Shown piece by piece: positions 17,548-25,783 of a stretch of DNA of 64,000 nucleotides. Source of the stretch: Pseudoxanthobacter soli DSM 19599 (GTDB lineage Bacteria > Pseudomonadota > Alphaproteobacteria > Rhizobiales > Segnochrobactraceae). The notes below the pieces were generated by a model. It was not told the DNA's origin and ran no database searches. It was given only the letters and a program-made list of their open reading frames with translations. The DNA is taken from positions 310,001 to 374,000 of the forward strand of contig NZ_FRXO01000001.1 of NCBI RefSeq assembly GCF_900148505.1, given 5' to 3'. Position 1 is the first letter of the stretch, and each line of letters starts with the position of its first letter. The translations under genes were made by a program, and so were the position numbers.

Positions 17548-17928
17548 ATGCCTGCAGAGCCTCATGATACCCTCCTGGACGAGGCCGAAATCGTCCGCCT
17601 GATCGCCCGCAGGCTGCCACGGTGGCGGCATGAGGACGGCACGATCCGCCGCACGTTCCGGACCGCCGGATGGCAGGGCACGATCCTAGTCGTGAACGCT
17701 GTCGCACACCTTGCCGAGGCTGCCTGGCATCATCCCGATCTCTCCGTCTCCTTCGCCGCCGTCGAGGTAAGGCTCTCGACGCACTCCGCCGGCGGTGTCA
17801 CGGCCAAGGACATCGCGCTCGCCGCGCGGATCGAGGACGTGATCGGCTGGCAGCCCGCCCGCGAGGGAGGGCCGCTCGAAGGTCCGCCCGCCGGCAGCTA
17901 CATCCGCTACGACGACGGCGCGATCTAA
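17548..17928 (+). CDS. Pterin-4a-carbinolamine dehydratase
   Basis: The 126-residue protein carries the family signature in EAAWHHPDLSVSF (Glu-x3-His-His-Pro), followed by THSAGGVTAKD with the downstream His and Asp. It dehydrates 4a-hydroxytetrahydropterins and is also implicated in pterin cofactor biosynthesis. It has a C-terminal extension beyond the usual ~100 residues. ATG 17548 with GAAAGG upstream is preferred over the in-frame TTG at 17530. No aromatic amino acid hydroxylase is nearby; the neighbours are folP, folB and folK, which suggests a pterin biosynthesis role here. Confidence 0.85.
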   Translation: MPAEPHDTLLDEAEIVRLIARRLPRWRHEDGTIRRTFRTAGWQGTILVVNAVAHLAEAAWHHPDLSVSFAAVEVRLSTHSAGGVTAKDIALAARIEDVIGWQPAREGGPLEGPPAGSYIRYDDGAI

Positions 17929-18103
17929 CCCGCGCGCGGGGCGGATGTCCGCCTCGCTTCCTGCATACCCCATGCGTCGCCGCAGCAGTTGCCGAGACGC
18001 AGGGAAAGCGTATTGTCCCGCCCTCCGCCGACCGGCCGATCCGTTATCGGCGCAGCCTGTCGATGCGGATCACCGGCACGAGAAGGGAAGGGCGGGCATC
18101 CCG

Positions 18104-18949
18104 ATGAAGCGCGTTCTCGATCTGGACGGCGTCGCCCATGTCGCCGGCGAGCGCACGCTCCTGATGGGCATCCTCAACGTCACGCCGGATTCCTTTTCCG
18201 ATGGCGGCCGGTACGACAGCCTGGACGCAGCGGTGGCCCACGCGCTGGAGATGGAAGCGGAGGGCGCCGACTTCATCGATATCGGTGGTGAATCCACCCG
18301 CCCGGGCCATGTCGCCGTCTCCGCCGAGGAGGAATGGGCGCGGCTGCAGCCGGTGCTGACCCGGCTCTCCGGCCGGCTGAGCGTGCCGATCTCCGTCGAC
18401 ACCTACAAAGCGGCGACCGCAGAGCGCGCGCTCGGTCTTGGTGCGGCGATCATCAATGACATCTGGGGCCTGCAGCGGGACGCCGGGATGGCGGCCGTGG
18501 TCGCGCGCCATGGCGCGGGCCTGGTGGCGATGCACAACCGCGCCGCCGTCGACCCCGCCGTCGACATCGTCGCCGACATGCTGGCGTTCTTCGAGCGGAC
18601 CCTCGCCATCGCCGACGAAGCCGGCATCGCCCGCTCGCGGATCGTTCTCGATCCCGGCATCGGCTTCGGCAAGACGCCGGACCAGAACGTGCGAGCCATC
18701 GCCGAACTGCCGGCCCTGCGCGTCCTCGGGTTGCCGATTCTGGTCGGCGCCTCGCGCAAGTCGCTGATCGGCCATCTCTCGGGTGCGCCGGTGGGCGAGC
18801 GCCTGCCCGGAACCATCGCCGCCCACGTGCTGTCGGTCGCGGGCGGTGCCGACATTCTACGCGTCCACGACGTGCGCGAACATCTTCAAGCCGTCCGCCT
18901 GGCCGACGCGATCGTGCGCCGGGGCGGACGCGGAGGAAGCCATGGCTGA
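18104..18949 (+). CDS. folP: Dihydropteroate synthase
   Basis: The 281-residue TIM-barrel enzyme has all family motifs: GILNVTPDSFSDGG, DIGGESTRPG, the DPGIGFGKT loop and GASRKSLIG. It joins 6-hydroxymethyl-dihydropterin diphosphate to p-aminobenzoate, in the cytosol. ATG 18104 (MKRVLDLDG) gives a normal length; the frame is open to 17945, but that part is arginine-rich and not conserved. Its end overlaps the folB start by 8 bp, so folP-folB-folK form one operon in which the three folate steps are coupled. Confidence 0.96.
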   Translation: MKRVLDLDGVAHVAGERTLLMGILNVTPDSFSDGGRYDSLDAAVAHALEMEAEGADFIDIGGESTRPGHVAVSAEEEWARLQPVLTRLSGRLSVPISVDTYKAATAERALGLGAAIINDIWGLQRDAGMAAVVARHGAGLVAMHNRAAVDPAVDIVADMLAFFERTLAIADEAGIARSRIVLDPGIGFGKTPDQNVRAIAELPALRVLGLPILVGASRKSLIGHLSGAPVGERLPGTIAAHVLSVAGGADILRVHDVREHLQAVRLADAIVRRGGRGGSHG

Positions 18950-19307
18950 CACCATCACCATCACCAACATGGATTTCTATGCCCACCACGGCGTGCTGGA
19001 CGAGGAAGCGAAGCTTGGTCAGCGCTTCTTCGCCGATATCGTGGTGGAGACCGATCTCGGTCCGGCGGCGCGGGCGGACGACTATCGCCAGACGGTCTGC
19101 TACGCCAAGCTCTACCGGGCTGTCGAAGCCGTGATGACGGGACGCCGCGCCCACCTGATCGAAGCGCTCGCCGAACGCGCCGCGTCGGCCGTGCTCGCCG
19201 AGTTTCCCGGCATCCAGGCCGCGACGGTGACCGTGCGCAAGCCGAACGCACCGATTCCGGGACATTTCGACCATGTGCAGGTGTCCGTCACGCGGCGGCG
19301 CGGCTGA
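18942..19307 (+). CDS. folB: Dihydroneopterin aldolase
   Basis: The 121-residue protein has the FolB pattern: FYAHHGVLDEEAKLGQRF with the conserved His-Gly-x-x-x-x-E, later LIEALAERAA, and the C-terminal VRKPNAPIPG. It cleaves 7,8-dihydroneopterin to 6-hydroxymethyl-dihydropterin and glycolaldehyde. The start ATG 18942 lies inside the last codons of folP and is preceded by GGAGGA. folK begins one base after its stop. Confidence 0.95.
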   Translation: MADTITITNMDFYAHHGVLDEEAKLGQRFFADIVVETDLGPAARADDYRQTVCYAKLYRAVEAVMTGRRAHLIEALAERAASAVLAEFPGIQAATVTVRKPNAPIPGHFDHVQVSVTRRRG

Positions 19308-19308
19308 C

Positions 19309-19812
19309 ATGCTTCCGTCCGGACCAGCGGCGGCGGGGATGGAAATCGCGGCGGTGAGCCTCGGCAGCAATATCGGCGACAAGCGCGGCCATATCGCCGC
19401 CGCGATCGATCTGCTGGCGCGGACCCCGGGCCTGCGCGTCGTCGCCCGCTCCGGCGACTATCGGACGGCGCCGTGGGGCTTCGCCGAACAGGACTGGTTC
19501 GTGAACGCCTGCGTGCTTCTGGAGACCGCGCTCGCGCCACGCGCGCTGCTCGACCGCTGCCTGGAAATAGAGCACGCCCTCGGCCGGCGCAGGGACGTGC
19601 GCTGGGGGCCGCGCATCATCGATCTCGATCTCCTCAGCTACGGCGGGCTGACGATCGACGAGCCGGGTCTTTCCGTGCCGCATCCGCACATGCTGGAGCG
19701 CGCCTTCGTGCTCGTGCCGCTTGCGGAAATCGCGCCCGATCTTACGATCGGCGGCGACACGGTGGCTGCCGCGCTGGAACGCGTTGAGGCAGATACCATC
19801 ACGAGATTGTGA
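19309..19812 (+). CDS. folK: 2-amino-4-hydroxy-6-hydroxymethyldihydropteridine diphosphokinase
   Basis: The 167-residue enzyme (HPPK) has VSLGSNIGDKRGHI near the N terminus, the signature RDVRWGPRIIDLDLL and VPHPHMLERAFVLVPL. It transfers diphosphate from ATP to 6-hydroxymethyl-dihydropterin, feeding folP. ATG 19309, one base after the folB stop, is used; ATG 19339 (MEIAAVSLG) starts right at the first conserved strand and is an equally good alternative. Confidence 0.95.
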   Translation: MLPSGPAAAGMEIAAVSLGSNIGDKRGHIAAAIDLLARTPGLRVVARSGDYRTAPWGFAEQDWFVNACVLLETALAPRALLDRCLEIEHALGRRRDVRWGPRIIDLDLLSYGGLTIDEPGLSVPHPHMLERAFVLVPLAEIAPDLTIGGDTVAAALERVEADTITRL

Positions 19813-19917
19813 AAATCGACGCCGCGTCCGTCGTGATCGCATGCTGCCGCAGCGGGATAAGAGCGCCCAATCAAAGCTTGAGTAAGGCTGGACGATCTAT
19901 GTCTTAATTCTGCCGTG

Positions 19918-19968
19918 CAGGTGCAAGCCGTGCCGGTGCATGTCGTGCAAGGTGCATGTGGCGCAAGG
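19918..19968 (+). repeat. Short imperfect GTGCA-rich direct repeats
   Basis: GGTGCA occurs three times within 30 bp (GGTGCAAGCC, GGTGCATGTC, GGTGCATGTG) in the 261-bp spacer between folK and the MfnB-like gene. The function is unknown and it is too short and irregular for a CRISPR. Confidence 0.4.
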
Positions 19969-20073
19969 TCCTGGACGGCGCGCGCCGTGCCGCGTGTCCG
20001 CTTCCGTCGCAGGCACCGCTTCTGCCGGGCCGATCGACGGTGTGGTTGAGTTGGAGGGACCTGGGAGGCGACC

Positions 20074-20814
20074 ATGACGGAACCGATCTTTCCCGCGCGT
20101 TCGGGGTTGCTCGTCAGCGTTCGAGACGTCGCCGAGGCGAGGCTCGCCCTGTCCTCGGGCGCTGACATCATCAACCTCGAAAGGTCCTCGACCGGCCGGG
20201 CGGGGGACGTCGACCTCTCGTTCGTCACCGATGTCGCACACCTCCTGGTGGGCCGCCGCATCGTCAGCGCGTCCGTCGCCGATCTGCCGACGACGGACGC
20301 CGCGGCCTTCGCCCTGTCGGCAACGGCGCTCGCCTCCGCCGGGGCCAATCACGTGCGGGTCCGGCTGCCGGCATCGGCCCCGCGGATGGAACTGGAAGCG
20401 GTGATCGCGGCCATCGGCACCGCTCCGCTCGGGGGAGCACATCCGGTTGCGGTGCTGTTCGCCGAAGGCGATGCGGAGGCCGGGCTGCTGCCTGTTCTTG
20501 CCTCCGCCGGCTTTGCCGGCGTCATGCTCGAAGTGTCGGAGCATGGGAGCGGGCGACTTCTCGACCATGCCTCGGCGGAGAGGCTCGCGGCCCTCGCCGA
20601 AGCCTGCCGGCGGAACGGCCTTTTCCTCGGCGTCGGCGGTTCGCTCCGGCTGACCGATATCCCGTCGCTCGTGCACGCCGGCGTCAGCCTGCTCGGCTTC
20701 CGCGGCGCGGCTTGCGAGGGGCCGACCCGAAACGGCCGGCTATCGGCAACGCGCATCCACGACCTCAGAACCGTCATCGACAGGGCCGCGGCGATGCGTG
20801 GGAACGTGGCCTGA
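20074..20814 (+). CDS. MfnB-like ((5-formylfuran-3-yl)methyl phosphate synthase family) protein, catalytic residues replaced
   Basis: The 246-residue protein aligns along its whole length with MfnB: GLLVSVRDVAEA, SGADIINLE, VSASVADLP, and the C-terminal LLGFRGAACEGPTRNGR. In archaeal MfnB, as I recall it, the Schiff-base Lys sits in D-x-K-N-P, with further catalytic Lys and Asp residues. Here the matching positions are Glu36, Arg95, Glu153 (for Asp) and His157 (for Lys). It is thus either a pseudoenzyme or a different aldolase-like activity. The family makes the furan precursor of methanofuran/methylofuran. The folate operon lies 261 bp upstream. Confidence 0.78.
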   Translation: MTEPIFPARSGLLVSVRDVAEARLALSSGADIINLERSSTGRAGDVDLSFVTDVAHLLVGRRIVSASVADLPTTDAAAFALSATALASAGANHVRVRLPASAPRMELEAVIAAIGTAPLGGAHPVAVLFAEGDAEAGLLPVLASAGFAGVMLEVSEHGSGRLLDHASAERLAALAEACRRNGLFLGVGGSLRLTDIPSLVHAGVSLLGFRGAACEGPTRNGRLSATRIHDLRTVIDRAAAMRGNVA

Positions 20815-21123
20815 TGTGTTCCGGCCGCGCAAACCCGACCTGCAAAGCGGAATATGCCGACCTTAAGTCTTGAAAGCGACACGGTCGGCACCCTATGTTG
20901 CAACTGGTGTATCAGAATGGTCGGCGCCGAAGCGGCATCGACCGGCAGGGTAAGACACTTCCGCCCGTGCGGTGTCTGTTCCGCCCGCGGAAGGCAGTCC
21001 GGGTTGAGACCCGGGCATCGCCGGTGCCGACCGGCGCCATCCATCGCCGGCGCCATGTCGCGCTCGCGAGGAACGTGGAGGAAATCCCGGTTGGATTCGG
21101 GCAAAAGGACTAGTCCGCTGAAT
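20815..21123. other. 309-bp intergenic leader of rsfS
   Basis: It holds the candidate promoter at 20870-20898 and an 8-bp dyad (TGCCGACC at 20855-20862, GGTCGGCA at 20883-20890). No gene is seen; the nadD gene that often precedes rsfS is absent here. Confidence 0.5.
20870..20898 (+). promoter_or_regulatory. Candidate sigma-70 promoter for rsfS-rlmH
   Basis: TTGAAA and CTATGT are separated by exactly 17 bp, close to the alphaproteobacterial TTGAC-N17-CTATAT pattern. The downstream half of a perfect 8-bp dyad overlaps its spacer. Confidence 0.5.
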
Positions 21124-21555
21124 ATGGCATTCAACGCCGAAGACGTGAGCGTTTCCGAAACGCTCGATCCGCTGTCCGCCGGCAAGGCGACCACACGCAG
21201 CCTCGCCGATGCGACGACCTCGATCGAAGCCGTCCTTGCGAGCCTCGACGATTCCAAGGCGGAAGACGTGGTCTCCATCGACATCGCCGGAAAGACCTCG
21301 CTTGCCGACCACATGGTGGTGGCGTCGGGCCGGTCCCATCGTCATGTCGGCGCCATCGCCGACCACATCATCAAGGATCTCAAGGAAGCCGGTTTCGGCT
21401 CCCCGCGGGTCGAGGGCCTGCCGCAGTGCGACTGGGTGCTGCTCGATGCCGGCGACGTGATCATCCACGTCTTCCGCCCCGAGGTGCGCCAGTTCTACAA
21501 CATCGAAAAGATGTGGTCGGCCGACGCTCCCGCTGCTCCGCGGGTCACCGGCTGA
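21124..21555 (+). CDS. rsfS: Ribosome silencing factor RsfS (Iojap)
   Basis: The 143-residue protein contains the Iojap domain from residue ~35: AEDVVSIDIAGKTSLADHMV, ASGRSHRHVGAIADH and GLPQCDWVLLDAGDVIIHVF. It binds ribosomal protein uL14 and blocks subunit joining in starved cells. ATG 21124 (MAFNAEDVS) fits; the frame runs up to 20854 without conserved sequence. It forms a short operon with rlmH 24 bp downstream. Confidence 0.95.
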   Translation: MAFNAEDVSVSETLDPLSAGKATTRSLADATTSIEAVLASLDDSKAEDVVSIDIAGKTSLADHMVVASGRSHRHVGAIADHIIKDLKEAGFGSPRVEGLPQCDWVLLDAGDVIIHVFRPEVRQFYNIEKMWSADAPAAPRVTG

Positions 21556-21579
21556 CGCCGGTTCGGGCAGGCGGCTTCC

Positions 21580-22065
21580 GTGCGGGTGCTGTTGTGCGTG
21601 GTCGGCCGGCTTAAGGCCGGCCCCGAGCGCGATCTTGCAGAGCGCTATCTCGACCGTGCCGCCAAGGCCGGGCCGGCGATCGGCCTGACCGGGTTCGACG
21701 TGATCGAGCTTGCGGAAAGCCGCGCCGCGCGGGCCGATGCCCGGCGCGACGAAGAGGCGGCCGCGCTTGCCGGCCATCTGCCGGCCGGTGCCGCCGTGGT
21801 GGTGCTGGACGAACGGGGCGGGACGCTTGCAAGCGAAGCCTTCGCGGAGCGCGTCGCGAAATTTCGCGACGGCGGTCGCGGAACCCTGGCGCTGATCATC
21901 GGTGGACCCGACGGCCATGGCGAGGCGCTGCGCAAGCGAGCCGACCTGCTGCTCGCCTTCGGCGCGATGACCTGGCCGCATCAGCTCGTGCGCATCATGG
22001 CGGCCGAACAGCTCTACCGCGCCGTGACGCTGATTTCCGGCCATCCCTATCATCGCGGCGGTTGA
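21580..22065 (+). CDS. rlmH: 23S rRNA (pseudouridine-1915-N3)-methyltransferase
   Basis: The 161-residue SPOUT methyltransferase starts at GTG 21580. It has the SAM-binding knot motif [12 protein letters not shown] and the C-terminal [11 protein letters not shown] typical of RlmH. It methylates pseudouridine 1915 in helix 69 of 23S rRNA within the assembled 70S ribosome. Pairing with rsfS is the usual order. Confidence 0.95.
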   Translation: MRVLLCVVGRLKAGPERDLAERYLDRAAKAGPAIGLTGFDVIELAESRAARADARRDEEAAALAGHLPAGAAVVVLDERGGTLASEAFAERVAKFRDGGRGTLALIIGGPDGHGEALRKRADLLLAFGAMTWPHQLVRIMAAEQLYRAVTLISGHPYHRGG

Positions 22066-22146
22066 GGGCCTATTCCCCGGCGGTTTCGCGCGGCGGTAAC
22101 GAACCGTTTACCGTGGCGGTCGTATCGACGAGAGAGATCGCGATGG

Positions 22147-23742
22147 ATGCCCGACGGGTCTTCCGGCGCGCCCCGTCCGGATGCTGCCGGGCAGGCCCAC
22201 CCCAGGGCAGCCGGACGCGACGCAGATTTCAGGGTTTTGTATCCCGCGGATCTTCCCGTCGATCGCCGCTCAACCCCAGGCGGCGCTCCTGAAGATGGAA
22301 AGCATGTCTTGATCCCAGAGGCTGCCGTCCAAGCGATCGATCGGCTGCCGAAGCGGGCGGGCAGGGAGCTCCGGACCGCCCGACGGAGCATCGTCGCCGT
22401 CGGCGCCTTCTGTCTTTGTGTGCTGGCGCCGCTGCATCCGGGGTGGGCGACGGAAGAGGATCCGGCGATCCCGCCGACCGCGGCGAACCCGACCGACGCC
22501 CCGGCGGCAAGCGCGGGCGCTGCGTCACAGCCCGCCGCGCCGCTCGATCCGGTGCAGGAGCGCCAGAAGCGCGTTCGCGAACTGTCGGCGCTCAACCAGA
22601 CCATTCGCGTCAATGCCGAACGGCAGGCCGAACTCGCCCACGAGATCGCCGCTCTCGACCAGGACCGGACGCGTCTCAACCAGGCGATTCTCGATGTCGG
22701 CGAGCGGCGCTCGAAACTCGAGAAGACCATGGCGGCGACCGAATCGCGCATCGCCGAGATCGAAACGCAGGCCGACAGCGTGCGCGCGTCGTTCAATGCC
22801 CGCCGGGCGACGCTGGCCGAGATCATCGCCACGCTGGAGCGCATCGGCCGGCAGCCGCCGCCGGCGATCGCCGTCGATGCGGCCGACGCCCGCAGCGCGG
22901 TGCGCAGCGCCATGCTGCTCGGTGCGGTGCTGCCGGAAATCCGCATCCAGGCCGACGGCCTCGCCGCCGATCTCCAGGAGATCGCCCGCCTCGGCCGCGA
23001 TGCGCGCACCGAGCGCGCGCGCCTTGCCAAGGATGCCGAGAAGCTCGCCGAGGAGCGGGAACGCCTGAGCCTGCTCGTCGAGGAGAAGCGCAAGGCACGC
23101 GACACGTCCGCGGAGCAACTGAACGCCGAGCGGGCCGCCGCTGAGGAACTCGCCTCCAGGGCGACGTCGCTGCAAGGCCTGATCGGCACGCTGGAGCGCG
23201 ACCTCTCGACGGCTCGCAAGGCGGCCGACGATGCCCGCGCCGCCTCGTCGGGCGCGCGGCCGAGCGCGGGCGATCCCTCGCGGCTTGCACCCGCGGTCGC
23301 CTTTGCCTCGACGCGCGGTCACCTGCCCTATCCGGCGGCGGGCCCCATCGAGTCGAAATTCGGCGATGACGACGGCTATGGCGGCCAGCGTCAGGGCATC
23401 GTCATCGGCGCCGCACCGGGCGCGCAGGTCTCCGCGCCGGCCGACGGATGGGTCGTCTATGCCGGACCCTTCCGTTCCTACGGCAAGATCTTGATCCTGA
23501 ACCTTGGCGACGGATATCATATGCTGTTGGCGGGGATGGACCGCATCGACGTGGACCTTGGCCAGTTCGTGCTCGCGGGCGAGCCGGTCGGGACCGTGGC
23601 CGGTCAGATTTTCGCGAACGCGGCTGCGGCGGCCAAGGCTCAGCCGCAATCGTCACTATATGTCGAGCTTCGGAAGGACAGCGCTCCGATCGATCCCGCC
23701 CCCTGGTGGGCGGCGGCGGGCGAGCAAGAGGTACGCGGATGA
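22147..23742 (+). CDS. EnvC-like murein hydrolase activator (degenerate M23 domain)
   Basis: The 531-residue protein has a hydrophobic export segment (about residues 80-102, ending PGWA), a long coiled-coil region (~140-400) rich in Glu, Arg and Ala, and a C-terminal LytM/M23 domain (~400-520) including VSAPADGWVVYAGPFRSYG. The catalytic H-x-x-x-D of active LytM enzymes is absent (QRQGIVIG), as in EnvC, which activates amidases at the division site instead of cutting peptidoglycan. The start is uncertain: ATG 22147 gives a long pre-signal leader, while the in-frame TTG at 22309 after GGAAAG is more compact. Its stop overlaps ctpA by four bases. Confidence 0.88.
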   Translation: MPDGSSGAPRPDAAGQAHPRAAGRDADFRVLYPADLPVDRRSTPGGAPEDGKHVLIPEAAVQAIDRLPKRAGRELRTARRSIVAVGAFCLCVLAPLHPGWATEEDPAIPPTAANPTDAPAASAGAASQPAAPLDPVQERQKRVRELSALNQTIRVNAERQAELAHEIAALDQDRTRLNQAILDVGERRSKLEKTMAATESRIAEIETQADSVRASFNARRATLAEIIATLERIGRQPPPAIAVDAADARSAVRSAMLLGAVLPEIRIQADGLAADLQEIARLGRDARTERARLAKDAEKLAEERERLSLLVEEKRKARDTSAEQLNAERAAAEELASRATSLQGLIGTLERDLSTARKAADDARAASSGARPSAGDPSRLAPAVAFASTRGHLPYPAAGPIESKFGDDDGYGGQRQGIVIGAAPGAQVSAPADGWVVYAGPFRSYGKILILNLGDGYHMLLAGMDRIDVDLGQFVLAGEPVGTVAGQIFANAAAAAKAQPQSSLYVELRKDSAPIDPAPWWAAAGEQEVRG

Positions 23743-25076
23743 CTGGCAGGCTCACTCTCATCGGCGCGGGCATCGTGCTCGGCGCGGGACTGACGCTGGT
23801 GGCGACGGTGCCGCGTTTCCAGCCGGCCGGTATCGCGTATGCGGCCTCATCGTCCTCGGATGTCTACCGGCAGCTCAACCTGTTCGGTGACGTGTTCGAG
23901 CGGATTCGCGCCGATTATGTCGAGGAGCCCGATGACGCCAAGCTGGTCGAGGCGGCCATCAAGGCGATGCTCACGTCCCTCGATCCGCATTCCGAGTACC
24001 TGCCGCCGGACAAGCAGCGGGACATGAATGTCAAGACCAGCGGCGAGTTCGGCGGCCTCGGCATCCAGGTGCTGATGGAGAACGGTGAGGTGAAGGTCGT
24101 GTCTCCGATCGAGGGCACCCCGGCGCAGAAGGCCGGCGTGCTCTCCGGCGACGTGATTCTCTCCGTCGACGGCAAGTCGCTCGAGGGCGTGACCCTGGAC
24201 GAGGCGGTGGACAAGCTGCGCGGACCGGTGAAGACGCCGGTGACGCTTGAGATCAAGCGAACCAACCAGGAGAAGCCGCTCGAGTTCAAGATCGTGCGCG
24301 ACCGGATCGTGATTCCGTCGGTGCACTGGCGGACCGAGGACGACGTCGGCTACATCAAGATCAACGAGTTCACCGAGAACACCGGCGACGGCCTGGAGAA
24401 GGCCATCGCCGACATCAACAAGAAGATCCCGGCCGACAAGCTGAAGGGCTACATCGTCGACCTGCGCAACAATCCCGGCGGCCTGCTGACGCAGTCCATC
24501 ACGGTGGCCGACGACTTCCTCGACAAGGGCGAGATCGTCTCCACGCGCGGCCGCGGCGCCGAGAACACCCAGCGCTTCAATGCGCGTCCGGGCGACCTCG
24601 CCAGCGGCAAGCCGGTGATCGTGCTCGTCAACGGCGGCTCGGCCTCGGCGTCCGAGATCGTGGCCGGTGCGCTGCAGGATCACCGCCGCGCGACGATCCT
24701 CGGCACCCGCTCGTTCGGCAAGGGCTCTGTGCAGACCATCATCCCGCTCGGCTCGAACGGCGCGATCCGCCTGACGACCGCGCGCTACTACACGCCCTCG
24801 GGCCGCTCGATCCAGGCGAAGGGCATCGAGCCCGACATCGAGGTGCTGCAGGACGTTCCGGACGAGCTGAAGGACAAGGTCGAGGTCAAGGGCGAGGCCA
24901 CCCGGCCGGGCCATCTTCAGGCCGAGGACGGCAAGGAAACGCTCTCGCCCTCTCAGGCCTACGTGCCGGAGGACCCGAAGAAGGACAAGCAGCTCAACAC
25001 CGCGCTCGACCTTCTGCGCGGCGTGCAGGCCAACAAGAACTTCCCGCCGAATCCGGAGACGCCGGTTCCGAACTGA
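23739..25076 (+). CDS. ctpA: C-terminal processing peptidase, S41 family
   Basis: The 445-residue periplasmic protease has an N-terminal signal/anchor (residues ~1-35), a PDZ domain (~95-165) and the S41 catalytic domain with LRNNPGGLLTQS, the nucleophile region GGSASASEIVAGAL and the general-base Lys in FGKGSVQT. It trims C termini of cell-envelope proteins such as peptidoglycan hydrolases. ATG 23739 overlaps the stop of the EnvC-like gene (ATGA), so the two divisome/cell-wall genes are translationally coupled. A strong terminator follows. Confidence 0.96.
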   Translation: MTGRLTLIGAGIVLGAGLTLVATVPRFQPAGIAYAASSSSDVYRQLNLFGDVFERIRADYVEEPDDAKLVEAAIKAMLTSLDPHSEYLPPDKQRDMNVKTSGEFGGLGIQVLMENGEVKVVSPIEGTPAQKAGVLSGDVILSVDGKSLEGVTLDEAVDKLRGPVKTPVTLEIKRTNQEKPLEFKIVRDRIVIPSVHWRTEDDVGYIKINEFTENTGDGLEKAIADINKKIPADKLKGYIVDLRNNPGGLLTQSITVADDFLDKGEIVSTRGRGAENTQRFNARPGDLASGKPVIVLVNGGSASASEIVAGALQDHRRATILGTRSFGKGSVQTIIPLGSNGAIRLTTARYYTPSGRSIQAKGIEPDIEVLQDVPDELKDKVEVKGEATRPGHLQAEDGKETLSPSQAYVPEDPKKDKQLNTALDLLRGVQANKNFPPNPETPVPN

Positions 25077-25100
25077 ACCGGCTTTCCGAGAAAGGATGCG

Positions 25101-25134
25101 CGGCCGCGGGGCAGTCCCGCGGCCGTTTGCGTTT
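25101..25134 (+). terminator. Intrinsic terminator after ctpA
   Basis: A perfect 10-bp stem (CGGCCGCGGG/CCCGCGGCCG, loop GCAGT) is followed by TTTGCGTTT, 25 bp after the ctpA stop. Confidence 0.75.
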
Positions 25135-25140
25135 CCGGCC

Positions 25141-25255
25141 GGGGCATATCCCGTTCAAATCGAGCCGATCTGAACGATCAGGATGTGCTCAAGCTTATAA
25201 ATCTGGAGCGATTTCTTGTCGATCTGATGATTCCATCAGATCGGAAAGCACTCTA
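25141..25255 (+). repeat. RIME-like palindromic element (copy D, nearly full length)
   Basis: This ~115-bp copy has the 5' palindrome GTTCAAATCGAGCCGATCTGAAC (one mismatch) and a complete 3' palindrome GATCTGATGATTCCATCAG. The outer 5' end is degenerate. It sits between the ctpA terminator and the 3' end of the convergent SMR gene. Confidence 0.85.
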
Positions 25256-25266
25256 AGCAATCCGGA

Positions 25267-25593
25267 TCAGTGGCCGACATTCGACAGGAGGTTGAGCACG
25301 AGGCAGCCGGCGACGATCAGCGCGAAGCCGGCAACGGCCGCAAGATCGAGCTTCTGGCCGTAGAGGATGACGCCGACACCGGCCACGAGGACGATGCCGA
25401 GTCCGGACCACATCGCATAGGCGACGCCGACAGGGATGGTGCGCAGCGACAGCGTCAGCATGTAGAAGGCGATGCCGTAGCCCGCGACCACCAAAAGCGA
25501 CGGCCAGAGCCGGGTGAACTCCTCCGAGGCCTTCAGCGCGCTTGTTGCGATCACCTCGGCGACGATGGCAATTCCGAGATAGACATAGGGCAT
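25267..25593 (-). CDS. Small multidrug resistance (SMR) transporter, EmrE-like
   Basis: The 108-residue protein has four hydrophobic helices and the essential membrane Glu in helix 1 ([13 protein letters not shown]). WSGLG in helix 3 matches the SMR dimer motif. It works as an antiparallel dimer that exchanges protons for quaternary cations or guanidinium. EmrE-like and Gdx-like functions cannot be separated with certainty by eye. It is a single gene on the minus strand. Confidence 0.92.
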   Translation of the reverse strand: MPYVYLGIAIVAEVIATSALKASEEFTRLWPSLLVVAGYGIAFYMLTLSLRTIPVGVAYAMWSGLGIVLVAGVGVILYGQKLDLAAVAGFALIVAGCLVLNLLSNVGH

Positions 25594-25783
25594 GGGACTG
25601 TTCCTGGAACCGGCTTGAGGCGAGGCCGGAGAGTGTGGCCTGCTTCACGGCGGCGTGAAAGCCCAAGCAGGGAGCGAAGAGTCCCCACCGATGGCGATCG
25701 CCGGACGACAAGTCCCCGAAAGCACGCTATTTGGGAATCCCATCCCGGTTCGACCGGGCGTGATGGTTTTCGGAGTGTGTTTG

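Noticed and set aside
19918-19968. CRISPR-like short repeats
   Set aside because: Units are only ~10 bp, irregular and without spacers; no cas gene is present.
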